Assembly: GCA_025362765.1 (NCBI GenBank)
Contig: JANYFI010000421.1
Coordinates: 1 to 6,097 of the forward strand
Length of the DNA stretch: 6,097 nucleotides
From: Ferruginibacter sp.
GTDB lineage: Bacteria; Bacteroidota; Bacteroidia; Chitinophagales; Chitinophagaceae
Direction: 5' to 3'
The notes beneath the pieces were generated by a model. It was not told the DNA's origin. It saw only the letters and a program-made list of their open reading frames with translations, and did no database searches. This document shows positions 1-5,868 of this stretch, piece by piece (positions within the stretch are counted from its first letter, which is position 1; every line of letters starts with the position of its first letter). The position numbers and the translations under genes were made by a program.

Positions 1-133
1 TTTTTTCTGCTACATCCTGCCTTGCAGCCGCAATGGCATAAGCGATGGTAGCAAGCAAAGAGGCGGTAAAAGCCACCAGTATAAAAATATGACCTGCGGT
101 TCCGATCCACAGGTGTTCTCCTTCAAACTGCAT
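1..133 (-). CDS. ccsA: Cytochrome c biogenesis protein CcsA/CcmF-type heme lyase, N-terminal 44 codons (partial)
   Basis: Only the first 44 residues are present; the gene continues past the left edge. The protein starts MQFEGEHLWIGTAGH and goes straight into a hydrophobic helix at about residues 14-36. The pattern of a short acidic N-terminus, GEHLW, G, then GH followed by a membrane helix is typical of the CcmF/CcsA heme-handling membrane proteins, which move heme to the periplasmic side and attach it to CXXCH motifs of apocytochrome c. The ATG at 133 is the only start that gives this conserved N-terminus. It lies 120 bases downstream of ccmE on the same strand, and that neighbour independently supports a cytochrome c maturation role. 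Whether the full protein is a CcmF-like lyase or a shorter CcsA cannot be decided from this fragment. The reading frame is certain, the family name likely. Confidence 0.72.
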   Translation of the reverse strand, partial: MQFEGEHLWIGTAGHIFILVAFTASLLATIAYAIAAARQDVAEK

Positions 134-253
134 GTAAATGATTTAAGTATTGATTCTAATTCTTAAAAAGGGCGGGAAATTAAAAATAAAAAATTAAAAA
201 AAGCAACATCAAACAACGAACTCGTCTTTACCTCTTAAAACAAATAACTTAAT

Positions 254-661
254 TTAAGATTTTTCGCCTACTGTTTTTTCTAACTGCTTTTTATCATCTT
301 TGTATTTGCTGGGGCATTTTAGCAGGATATCGCTGCATTCAAACACGTCGCCCTGCATCTTTCCTTTTAAAACCATTCTTTCACTCTGTTCCAGTTCGGC
401 TGGTTTGGTATTGTGGTATACTACTTTGGTAACATTTCCAAGGCTGTCTTTGGCAGTAAAAGAAAGATAATTGGGATTTTTAGCAGGGTCGTAATCCATG
501 GGAATACTTTTGTCTAATTTGGCAATTAAATGAACGAATTTACCTTGTTTTTCCCTTGCTGAAGCAACCGTGTCATAGGTAGAAAAATCTACGGACATCA
601 TGATAAGTGTACCGATGGCTATTGCTATAGCGACTAAAAGAACAATGTGAGATTTTTTCAT
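254..661 (-). CDS. ccmE: Cytochrome c maturation protein CcmE (periplasmic heme chaperone), CxxxY variant
   Basis: A 135-residue protein whose family takes heme from the CcmABCD machinery, holds it covalently and passes it to the CcmF-type lyase. The sequence shows a short positive N-terminus (MKKSH), one membrane anchor at about residues 5-23, then a beta-rich domain with the length and pattern of the CcmE OB fold (about 36-115), ending in a charged flexible tail. The segment FECSDILLKCPSKY lines up with the family's C-terminal FxAxxVLAKHxxxY region, but Cys116 stands where the heme-binding His is in the E. coli protein; Tyr120 is kept. The start at 661 was chosen because it gives the compact KK-plus-helix anchor. 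The in-frame ATG at 712 adds 17 residues that read through the TAnnTTTG promoter box. The next gene on the strand is the CcsA/CcmF-type lyase, its expected partner. Confidence 0.9.
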   Translation of the reverse strand: MKKSHIVLLVAIAIAIGTLIMMSVDFSTYDTVASAREKQGKFVHLIAKLDKSIPMDYDPAKNPNYLSFTAKDSLGNVTKVVYHNTKPAELEQSERMVLKGKMQGDVFECSDILLKCPSKYKDDKKQLEKTVGEKS

Positions 662-679
662 ACTTATGATTTTACGCCG

Positions 680-687
680 CAAAGGTA
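680..687 (-). promoter_or_regulatory. Bacteroidota -7 promoter box for ccmE
   Basis: On the minus strand this reads TACCTTTG, a full match to the Bacteroidota -7 consensus TAnnTTTG, followed by CGGC. It would place the transcription start near 673 and leave a leader of roughly 12 bases before the ccmE ATG at 661. No TTTG sits at the usual -33 distance: the nearest are a TTG 15 bases and a TTTG 24 bases upstream. The call therefore rests on the -7 box and its position. Confidence 0.5.
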
Positions 688-787
688 ACGCAAAACATGC
701 TCCAACTGGCACAAATAAAACATTTCAATACATGATTTTGCTACGTATTTTGTTAACAATTTCCGTGTTCTTTTGTTTGCTAACTAC

Positions 788-795
788 TATCTTTG
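788..795 (+). promoter_or_regulatory. Bacteroidota -7 promoter box for the ureohydrolase gene
   Basis: Reads TATCTTTG, a full match to TAnnTTTG, followed by CCGCC. Predicted transcription start is near 801-803, giving a leader of about 45 bases before the ATG at 848. No clear -33 TTTG lies at the standard spacing. It forms a divergent promoter region with the box at 680-687, about 100 bases away. Confidence 0.5.
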
Positions 796-847
796 CCGCC
801 GTTTTGCATGTGTACAAATCACACAATAAACTATTTAATTATTTGCA

Positions 848-1897
848 ATGACAGATCTCTCGCAATTTGATCCCAATTCAGTCGGTAATCCAAACAATAA
901 TATCTTCGGCTTGCCCTTTGCGGAAGAAGAGGCGCGCCTTATTATATTGCCTGTTCCATGGGAGGTTACGGTAAGCTATAACGCCGGAACAGCGAGGGCT
1001 CCCGAGCATGTGTTTAAAGCAAGCCTGCAGGTTGATTTGTTTGATCCTGAAATAAAAGACGCCTGGAAACAAGGGTTTTTTATGCGCCCCTGTGATAAAA
1101 AAATTCTAATGAAAAGTGATTACCTGCGCAAGGAAGCCGAATTGTACATCAATTATATTTCGGAAGGAGAAGTGGTGAACGATAACAAGTTTATGAGCAA
1201 AGCGCTGCGGGAAGTAAATGCCGGTAGTGCTTTTTTGAACGACTGGGTTTTTGAACAAACGAAAGACCTGTTGGACGCAGGGAAATTGGTTGGTTTACTG
1301 GGGGGAGATCATAGCACACCGCTGGGCTTTTTTAAAGCTATCGCTGCAAGGCATGGCGATTTTGGTATTTTGCAAATTGATGCTCATTGCGATCTAAGAA
1401 AAGCCTATGAAAATTTTAACTATTCTCATGCGTCCATCATGTACAATGCGCTGGAAGAAATTCCTCAGCTTACAAAGTTGGTGCAGGCAGGGGTAAGAGA
1501 TTTTTGTGAAGAAGAATGGGATTACATTTCGGCTAATAGTAACCGCGTGGTAACTTATTTTGACAAAGATATTCGTGAGCGGCAGTACGAGGGCCAAAGC
1601 TGGAAGGCCATTGCCGAAGAAATAGTGAGTCACTTGCCACAAACCGTATTTATTAGTTTTGATATTGACGGACTCGACCCAAAATTATGCCCGCATACCG
1701 GTACGCCGGTGCAGGGTGGTTTTGAAACCGAACAGGTGTTTTACCTGTTTAAATTGCTAACGCAAAGTGGCAGGAAAATAGTTGGTTTCGATTTAAATGA
1801 GGTGGGTGTAAGCCACGATGAATGGGACGAAAATGTAGGCGCAAGGTGTTTGTTTAAATTGTGCAGCATGCTGGTGGCAGCTAACCCTGTTTTATAG
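848..1897 (+). CDS. Agmatinase/arginase/formimidoylglutamase family ureohydrolase
   Basis: A 349-residue cytoplasmic binuclear-manganese hydrolase of the ureohydrolase superfamily, which splits a guanidino or formimino group. All metal-ligand motifs are present: GGDH (His155), DAHCD (Asp178, His180, Asp182) and SFDIDGLDP (Asp272, Asp274). His194 in NYSHAS sits where the family has its catalytic His, and Glu318 in FDLNEVG matches the guanidinium-binding Glu, so the enzyme should be active. The N-terminal part (FGLPFAEEEARLIILPVPWEVTVSYNAGTA) is the usual family entry with G-TA near residue 47. About 60 extra residues (roughly 65-130) precede the catalytic core, which makes it longer than the common 300-residue agmatinases. 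Substrate cannot be fixed from sequence: agmatine to putrescine plus urea is the favoured guess, formimidoylglutamate or arginine are alternatives. It has its own TAnnTTTG promoter and no co-directional partner in an operon. Confidence 0.88.
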   Translation: MTDLSQFDPNSVGNPNNNIFGLPFAEEEARLIILPVPWEVTVSYNAGTARAPEHVFKASLQVDLFDPEIKDAWKQGFFMRPCDKKILMKSDYLRKEAELYINYISEGEVVNDNKFMSKALREVNAGSAFLNDWVFEQTKDLLDAGKLVGLLGGDHSTPLGFFKAIAARHGDFGILQIDAHCDLRKAYENFNYSHASIMYNALEEIPQLTKLVQAGVRDFCEEEWDYISANSNRVVTYFDKDIRERQYEGQSWKAIAEEIVSHLPQTVFISFDIDGLDPKLCPHTGTPVQGGFETEQVFYLFKLLTQSGRKIVGFDLNEVGVSHDEWDENVGARCLFKLCSMLVAANPVL

Positions 1898-1902
1898 TTT
1901 TG
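1895..1902 (+). promoter_or_regulatory. Possible -7 box upstream of the first membrane protein gene
   Basis: TAGTTTTG fits TAnnTTTG and overlaps the ureohydrolase stop codon. It would give a leader of about 130 bases before the ATG at 2039, containing the hairpin at 1952-1976. There is no -33 element at the right distance, and a chance match is quite possible. It is reported because no other TTTG occurs on this strand between 1903 and 2038. Confidence 0.2.
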
Positions 1903-1951
1903 TCGCACTCTTATTGTTGCGAGAACAACCATAAACTGAACAACAGTGTAT

Positions 1952-1976
1952 TTATAAAAAGAATTCCTTTTTATAA
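1952..1976 (+). terminator. AT-rich perfect hairpin, possible terminator after the ureohydrolase gene
   Basis: A 10-base-pair perfect inverted repeat (TTATAAAAAG pairing with CTTTTTATAA) around a 5-base loop, AATTC. The 3' arm is itself a U-run in RNA. It lies 55 bases after the stop of the ureohydrolase and 62 before the next start. Only one G-C pair is present, so the stem is weak; it may be a poor terminator or a chance feature of AT-rich DNA. Confidence 0.35.
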
Positions 1977-2038
1977 TTTCAAAGTGCTTCATAAGATTTT
2001 ATTTTTTTACAAATCTAATAACAGCCTGCTGTAGAAAC

Positions 2039-2566
2039 ATGTATAGTTTTACCATAAAAGAGAATGGTGCAGACACAAATGTAGTGGTAACAAGAAGTTT
2101 GCTGGCATTGGCGGGTATTGCTTCTTTATTGTATCATGGCCATAGCTATTATCTTGTAAACATACTGGCCGCCATCTTGCTGTTTAGTGCCGCCTTGTTT
2201 ACCAGCAAGCTGATGTTTCGCTACAAAATAACTACTCTTTCATTACTGCTCATTGCCGCAGTATTGGTGTTGGCAGCTACTCTTTTTATCCCGTTTGCCG
2301 CATTGCTGATTCTGTATGGTCTTCTATCAAAAAAAATATACAGGGAGCCGGTGGTAAACGTCAATTCTGCAGGAGTACACATCACAAAAGTTTTTGGAGA
2401 TGAAACACATCCCTGGACAGCATTCAATAATATTATTTTAAAGGATGACCTGCTGACCCTCGATTTTATCAATAATAAATTGCTCCAGTTAACTGTTGCC
2501 TCCTCCAATCATCCAATGGATGAATACAGTTTCAATACATTTTGCAGCGGCTACATAGGTATATAG
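2039..2566 (+). CDS. Hypothetical membrane protein with C-terminal PH-like soluble domain (first of a tandem pair)
   Basis: A 175-residue protein I do not recognise by name. After a short polar N-terminus there are about four hydrophobic helices (roughly 17-33, 36-55, 64-82, 83-97), arranged as two hairpins. A basic stretch (SKKIYRE, 97-103) marks the exit from the membrane, and a soluble tail of about 70 residues follows. That tail (106-175) has the layout of short beta strands with a central Trp (W126, HPWTAF), then a strand ending NNK, then a C-terminal helix with FC (168-169). This resembles small bacterial PH-like or YcxB-like domains attached to membrane helices, but the resemblance is structural inference only. 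The tail aligns without gaps to the downstream protein, suggesting duplication. The ATG at 2039 puts Arg19-Ser20 just before helix one, as in the paralogue. No signal peptide or catalytic motif is visible. Confidence 0.75.
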   Translation: MYSFTIKENGADTNVVVTRSLLALAGIASLLYHGHSYYLVNILAAILLFSAALFTSKLMFRYKITTLSLLLIAAVLVLAATLFIPFAALLILYGLLSKKIYREPVVNVNSAGVHITKVFGDETHPWTAFNNIILKDDLLTLDFINNKLLQLTVASSNHPMDEYSFNTFCSGYIGI

Positions 2567-2626
2567 CTATTAAGGCGGCGAATATTTTTTTTCCTCCATT
2601 CACGAAATGGTTAAAATTTATTTTTT

Positions 2627-2634
2627 GATGTTTG
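2627..2634 (+). promoter_or_regulatory. Near-consensus -7 box before the second membrane protein gene
   Basis: GATGTTTG differs from TAnnTTTG at one position. It would start transcription near 2640, downstream of the ATG at 2636. If real, translation must therefore begin at the later ATG at 2678. No convincing -33 element was seen. Confidence 0.28.
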
Positions 2635-2677
2635 TATGGAATTTACAGGCATTGGCATCTTTACAAAAACTACCGCT

Positions 2678-3289
2678 ATGCCAGCCCATTACTCACTGCC
2701 GGTAATTCATCCTTCTTTTGAATCACTTAAGCGTTCGGCACCCATACTGCATTTTATAGCCGCGTCCATTATTTTAATCAATGGATTGCACCATTTTCAG
2801 CTGCACCATATCAGCAAAATTATCTGTTATTGCCAGTTTCTTATTGCTACCGATGTGTACCTGTTATTATTTCTTGTCGCCGTAGGCGTTTTGACAGACG
2901 CTATTTTTGTGAATTGTATTTTTCGGTGTATTGAGGCGATGACTCTGCTCGGTATTAGTTTTATACTGATAAGTGACGGGCACTCTATATTAGGTTGCGC
3001 TCATCTGCTGATATCGGCCGGGTATGTTTTTATTTTTTACCGCGAGTACCGCATGCAGCATTCAGAAACAGTGGACATCAGTCCAACAGGAATCAGCATT
3101 CCCAATTTTAATTCTGATATGGAAATCAGCTGGCAGGAGGTAAAAAGCATTGTTCCAAAATACCATTCTATCCTGATAGAAACTTTTCGCAATAAAAAAA
3201 TACAGTTTCAGTTACGGGCAGGTTTAAAAATAGAAGAGTTGCAACAAATTGATGATTTCTGCCAACTGCACCTGTACCACGAACAATAG
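2678..3289 (+). CDS. Hypothetical membrane protein with C-terminal PH-like soluble domain (second of a tandem pair)
   Basis: A 203-residue protein of unknown function. Hydrophobic helices lie at about 21-37, 44-56, 58-78, 83-99 and 103-120, followed by a basic YREYR exit motif (121-125) and a soluble tail (130-203). The tail matches the upstream protein gap-free: V132/V106, G138/G112, W152/W126, an N-K pair, Q, and F194-C195/F168-C169 fall at equal spacing over 63 residues. An in-frame ATG at 2636 would add 14 residues (MEFTGIGIFTKTTA). I prefer 2678 because it puts Arg19-Ser20 before helix one exactly as in the paralogue, and because a near-consensus -7 box overlaps the upstream ATG. The membrane part is one helix longer than in the neighbour and His-rich near residues 38-44 (HHFQLHH). 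The gap to the previous gene is 111 bases, so the two may be transcribed together or separately. Confidence 0.72.
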   Translation: MPAHYSLPVIHPSFESLKRSAPILHFIAASIILINGLHHFQLHHISKIICYCQFLIATDVYLLLFLVAVGVLTDAIFVNCIFRCIEAMTLLGISFILISDGHSILGCAHLLISAGYVFIFYREYRMQHSETVDISPTGISIPNFNSDMEISWQEVKSIVPKYHSILIETFRNKKIQFQLRAGLKIEELQQIDDFCQLHLYHEQ

Positions 3290-3335
3290 TTGAATGCACT
3301 TCTTAGCTACGTTTTGAAGGTAGTCTTGCATTTAA
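3290..3335 (+). other. Imperfect hairpin directly after the second membrane protein gene
   Basis: An outer stem of 9 pairs (TTGAATGCA with TGCATTTAA, one G-U) begins at the base after the TAG stop. An inner 4-pair stem (CTAC 3307-3310 with GTAG 3320-3323) closes a 9-base loop. It lies between convergent genes, where a bidirectional terminator is expected, but no U-run follows on either strand. It may stabilise the mRNA 3' end or be fortuitous. The rest of the gap to 3403 shows nothing recognisable. Confidence 0.3.
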
Positions 3336-3403
3336 AACAACGTGGGCCACATTTTGCAGAAAGCAAAAATTTCAGCTGTCGATTAAAGTTTTATAATCCC
3401 GGG

Positions 3404-4396
3404 TTAGTTTTCTTTTTTTACAACTTTCGGCTTTTTTACCGCAGCTGGCTTGTCTTCAGCAGGAGCTGGTGAGATGTCCTGTAGTTTATCATCCTCCAAA
3501 TTGCCATGTGTTTCTCTAAGTGGCGATGGAACGGGAGCCTGTCCTTCAGGGGTAATCTGGTTGAATACTTTCTCTACATGTACCCATTGCCCATTGTTCC
3601 ACTTAAAACCTTCATAATCTCCATCGGGTATCAATGTAAATTTCTTTTTGGGTTCATTGCTTTCGCTTTCCAGGTGTTCAAAAACAATCATGTCTAAATT
3701 TTCATCGTAGGTCAAACGTGGCCCTGTAGTTTTTTTGTACTCCATGATGTAGCGGCTTACTTCAGGGCGTTTTACCGCATCGTTGTTAAAGCTAAAATAA
3801 CGGCCACCAAACTGAGGTTCGCCATTTTCAAAATGCAGCACTTCTATTATTTTTCGGTTGCTGCGAATATTGTTTTCATCATAGCCCAGCAACGTATAAT
3901 AGCTTTTACCTGCAGCTTTTGTTTCAATCATACGGTAATATACAGCGCCCATCCAACCCTTGTTATTGCCGACGGTATCATCCATATTAATGGTAACATC
4001 CGATTTGTCAATTAGTGGAAAAAGTTTCAGGGAGCCATCTGCTGTATTCATTTGTATGGCTCCATGTTGACGAACTACGTTATCGCTGATTACCATTTGC
4101 CAGGTAAAAATGCGAAAGCTACTGTCAGGCGGATATAATTTTGAAATCGTTTCCAGGCTATCAAACGGGAAGTGAAATGAACCATTTATTTTTAAAGCCC
4201 TCACAAACATTTTGGTAAATAGGCTATCCGCTTTAAAACGGTTTTGCGGATTAATGGCCCGAATAATATCATTTGAATAAGTCTTTAAGGAATCTTCTTT
4301 TTGCTGTAAAAAAACACCGTCACTTTGCTGAAGTCGCTGCGAAAAACTTAGCTGGAAATATGAGATGGAAATGATCAGTAAAAACAAGTTCTTCAT
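3404..4396 (-). CDS. Secreted hypothetical protein with Pro/Ala/Lys-rich C-terminal tail
   Basis: A 330-residue protein that begins with a clear signal peptide (MKNLFLLIISISYFQLSFSQ). Cleavage is likely at about residue 19-20, and there is no lipobox Cys, so it is probably a soluble periplasmic or exported protein. The mature part is mixed and Tyr/Phe-rich with no catalytic motif I recognise. Its most family-like stretch is LLGYDENNIRSNRKIIEVLHFENGEPQFGG (about 169-198), then a strand-rich segment ending DGDYEGFKWNNGQWVHVEKV (258-277). I recall similar proteins as conserved but unnamed in Bacteroidota. From residue 283 the chain turns low-complexity (PEGQAPVPSP, then APAEDKPAAVKKPKVVKKEN), a flexible basic tail. 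It follows gmhB on the same strand after 72 bases, so co-transcription with the heptose genes is possible. A functional link is not shown. Confidence 0.82.
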   Translation of the reverse strand: MKNLFLLIISISYFQLSFSQRLQQSDGVFLQQKEDSLKTYSNDIIRAINPQNRFKADSLFTKMFVRALKINGSFHFPFDSLETISKLYPPDSSFRIFTWQMVISDNVVRQHGAIQMNTADGSLKLFPLIDKSDVTINMDDTVGNNKGWMGAVYYRMIETKAAGKSYYTLLGYDENNIRSNRKIIEVLHFENGEPQFGGRYFSFNNDAVKRPEVSRYIMEYKKTTGPRLTYDENLDMIVFEHLESESNEPKKKFTLIPDGDYEGFKWNNGQWVHVEKVFNQITPEGQAPVPSPLRETHGNLEDDKLQDISPAPAEDKPAAVKKPKVVKKEN

Positions 4397-4468
4397 GAGA
4401 TAAAATTAACGGAATAGTTTTAATAAACCTGTTTGTTGATAAGCGGCGGATTAAAAATTAACGAAAGC

Positions 4469-5014
4469 TTACAGGCTTTTTGCAAAATCTATCAGCGAAG
4501 GATAGATCGCATCAATTTTTGTATCAGTAACAAGCACGTCTTTTTTGGTAGTGGGCAAAAAAATGGTGGCTGCGCCAATGCCACGGCCAAATTCCATATC
4601 GCTAAAATTATTGCCTACCATAATTGATTTGGAGAAGTTAATATCGGGGAAATCTTGCTTTGCCTGCAAAGCCATGCCGGTTTGAGGTTTCCGGTTAGGA
4701 CTGTCTTTATTTACATCAGTGCAAAAATAAATGGCGTCAATTCTGCCACCTGCTGCTTCCATTGCTTTCGTCATATTCTGATGAACGATTTGCAGGTTTT
4801 CGGGTTGGGTAATTCCCCTGCCAACGCCCCGCTGGTTAGTGATGATGATGATATATTTAAACCGGGCAGCGAATATTTTGATCGCTTCCTGTACGCCTGC
4901 ATAAAAAGTAAAATCATCCCAGGTATTTACATATCCGTCCACTTGTTCATGGTTGATGACACCATCCCTGTCCAAAAAAAGTGTCCAGCTATTGTCAATT
5001 AAAAACTGGCTCAT
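4469..5014 (-). CDS. gmhB: D-glycero-D-manno-heptose 1,7-bisphosphate 7-phosphatase (HAD family IIIA)
   Basis: A 181-residue cytoplasmic HAD-type phosphatase, the usual length for GmhB, which removes the 7-phosphate of heptose bisphosphate to give heptose 1-phosphate. Motif I is LFLDRDGVIN (nucleophile Asp15, acid/base Asp17), motif II is ITNQRGVGRG (Thr59-Asn60-Gln61), and the substrate-binding RKP is at 108-110 before the TGM turn. Two departures stand out. The zinc-finger loop between Cys98 and Arg108 (CTDVNKDSPNRK) keeps only the first Cys of the usual Cys/His set. Motif IV reads VGNNFSD, with Asn135 at the usual first Asp; Asp139 is kept. The start overlaps the hddC stop as ATGA, so the two should be translationally coupled. 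That pairing supports the heptose assignment over histidinol phosphatase, the main relative with the same fold. Confidence 0.84.
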   Translation of the reverse strand: MSQFLIDNSWTLFLDRDGVINHEQVDGYVNTWDDFTFYAGVQEAIKIFAARFKYIIIITNQRGVGRGITQPENLQIVHQNMTKAMEAAGGRIDAIYFCTDVNKDSPNRKPQTGMALQAKQDFPDINFSKSIMVGNNFSDMEFGRGIGAATIFLPTTKKDVLVTDTKIDAIYPSLIDFAKSL

Positions 5015-5775
5015 GCGGTTAATAAGTTTAAAAATTCTTGTGTGGAATCGGGACTATAGACCAGTTTATTTTTTGCCAGGATCATTTTGTATTCATCCTG
5101 GAAGCGTTGGTAATCTTCGGGTATGCCAATGTCAATAAAATAATGATTGTTAATCACGCCATATAGTTTTCCGGTGCCGGTGTTTTTTTCGAGGTATTCT
5201 TTTTCAAAAGAAAAAACTTCCGGAAAGGCTTCGTTCAGCAAGGTGGATACCGTTAGCGCATACACACCGCCATTGATAGTGCCGTGTTGGCAAAATTGTT
5301 TTTCTTTAAATGCTTTAATGGATTGGTCGCTGTTGATTTCTACAGCGCCATAGCGGTCAAATGCGGTCATTTCTTTAAGGGCAATGGTGCAACCAGCTTC
5401 ATGCGTTTCATGAAAGGAAGACAGTGTTGCGATGTCTGCAAGAAACAACGTATCACCATTTACTACAATGGCGTTTTTTTCGATTACGGCTTCACAGGCG
5501 GCTTTTATTGCACCGCCGGTGCCCAGTGGCGTAGTTTCAATAACATATTTTTTTTGCAATGCCGGATAGTGCGTATTGGCATAATCAATAATGACTTCAC
5601 TTTTATAGCCGAGCGAAAAGATAAAGTTTTCAATGCCTTCTTTTTGTAAAGCTGCAATTACAAAATGAATGAAAGGCAGGCCGGCTACAGGCGCCATGCA
5701 CTTAGGGAAATCCCCTACTGCACTGCGTAAGCGGGTGCCCAAACCTCCCGCCAGTATGATGGCTGTTTTAATCAT
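5011..5775 (-). CDS. hddC: D-glycero-alpha-D-manno-heptose 1-phosphate guanylyltransferase (nucleotidyltransferase family)
   Basis: A 254-residue sugar-phosphate nucleotidyltransferase that would join GTP and heptose 1-phosphate to form GDP-heptose for surface glycan synthesis. The Rossmann-like core shows the signature AGGLGTRLRS (9-18) with Lys25 in FPKCMAPV, the base-contacting PLGTGGA (83-89), the metal-binding NGDT (106-109), a sugar-binding INGGVY (167-172) and the closing FIDIGIPEDY (213-222) typical of the HddC branch. A 25-residue tail after that is variable. The ATG at 5775 puts MIKTAIILAGG at the expected N-terminus. The ATGA overlap with gmhB (5011-5014) makes HddC the likely role, since GmhB produces its substrate. 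Other nucleotidyltransferases (RmlA or mannose-1-phosphate type) share the first motifs and are not excluded by sequence alone. Upstream, TATCTTG at 5810-5816 (minus) is a poor one-base-short version of the -7 box. Confidence 0.82.
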   Translation of the reverse strand: MIKTAIILAGGLGTRLRSAVGDFPKCMAPVAGLPFIHFVIAALQKEGIENFIFSLGYKSEVIIDYANTHYPALQKKYVIETTPLGTGGAIKAACEAVIEKNAIVVNGDTLFLADIATLSSFHETHEAGCTIALKEMTAFDRYGAVEINSDQSIKAFKEKQFCQHGTINGGVYALTVSTLLNEAFPEVFSFEKEYLEKNTGTGKLYGVINNHYFIDIGIPEDYQRFQDEYKMILAKNKLVYSPDSTQEFLNLLTA

Positions 5776-5868
5776 TTGTTTTATATCAGGTAAAAAAGTA
5801 TACGGGTTGCAAGATAAATTATACTTCGAAATAAATAGTATTCTGTGTATTCACGGCCGGGTCATAAC

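Noticed and set aside
178..203. An A-rich tract between ccmE and the CcsA/CcmF gene, considered as a regulatory or repeat element.
   Set aside because: It has no repeat unit or pairing; simple AT-richness explains it. The rest of the 120-base gap also shows nothing.
666..851. A plus-strand frame of 61 codons (or 39 from the ATG at 732) with a hydrophobic segment, overlapping the ureohydrolase start as ATGA.
   Set aside because: It runs through the -7 boxes at 680-687 and 788-795, so much of it would not be transcribed from the predicted start, and the composition is that of AT-rich intergenic DNA. The ATGA overlap is probably chance.
1914..1928. A short inverted repeat (TTGTT/AACAA) after the ureohydrolase stop.
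   Set aside because: Five pairs with four A-T and no U-run is too weak to call a terminator.
1394..1992. Minus-strand open frames of about 80 codons opposite the ureohydrolase.
   Set aside because: They lie mostly antisense to a gene with all catalytic motifs and show no family features of their own.
2596..2610. A 5-base-pair hairpin (CCATT/AATGG) followed by a T-rich stretch, a possible terminator between the two membrane protein genes.
   Set aside because: The stem is too short, and the T-rich stretch is normal for intergenic DNA here.
4655..5649. Several plus-strand open frames of 60-121 codons opposite gmhB and hddC.
   Set aside because: They are antisense to genes with clear family motifs and show Cys/Phe-rich compositions typical of reverse-strand shadows.
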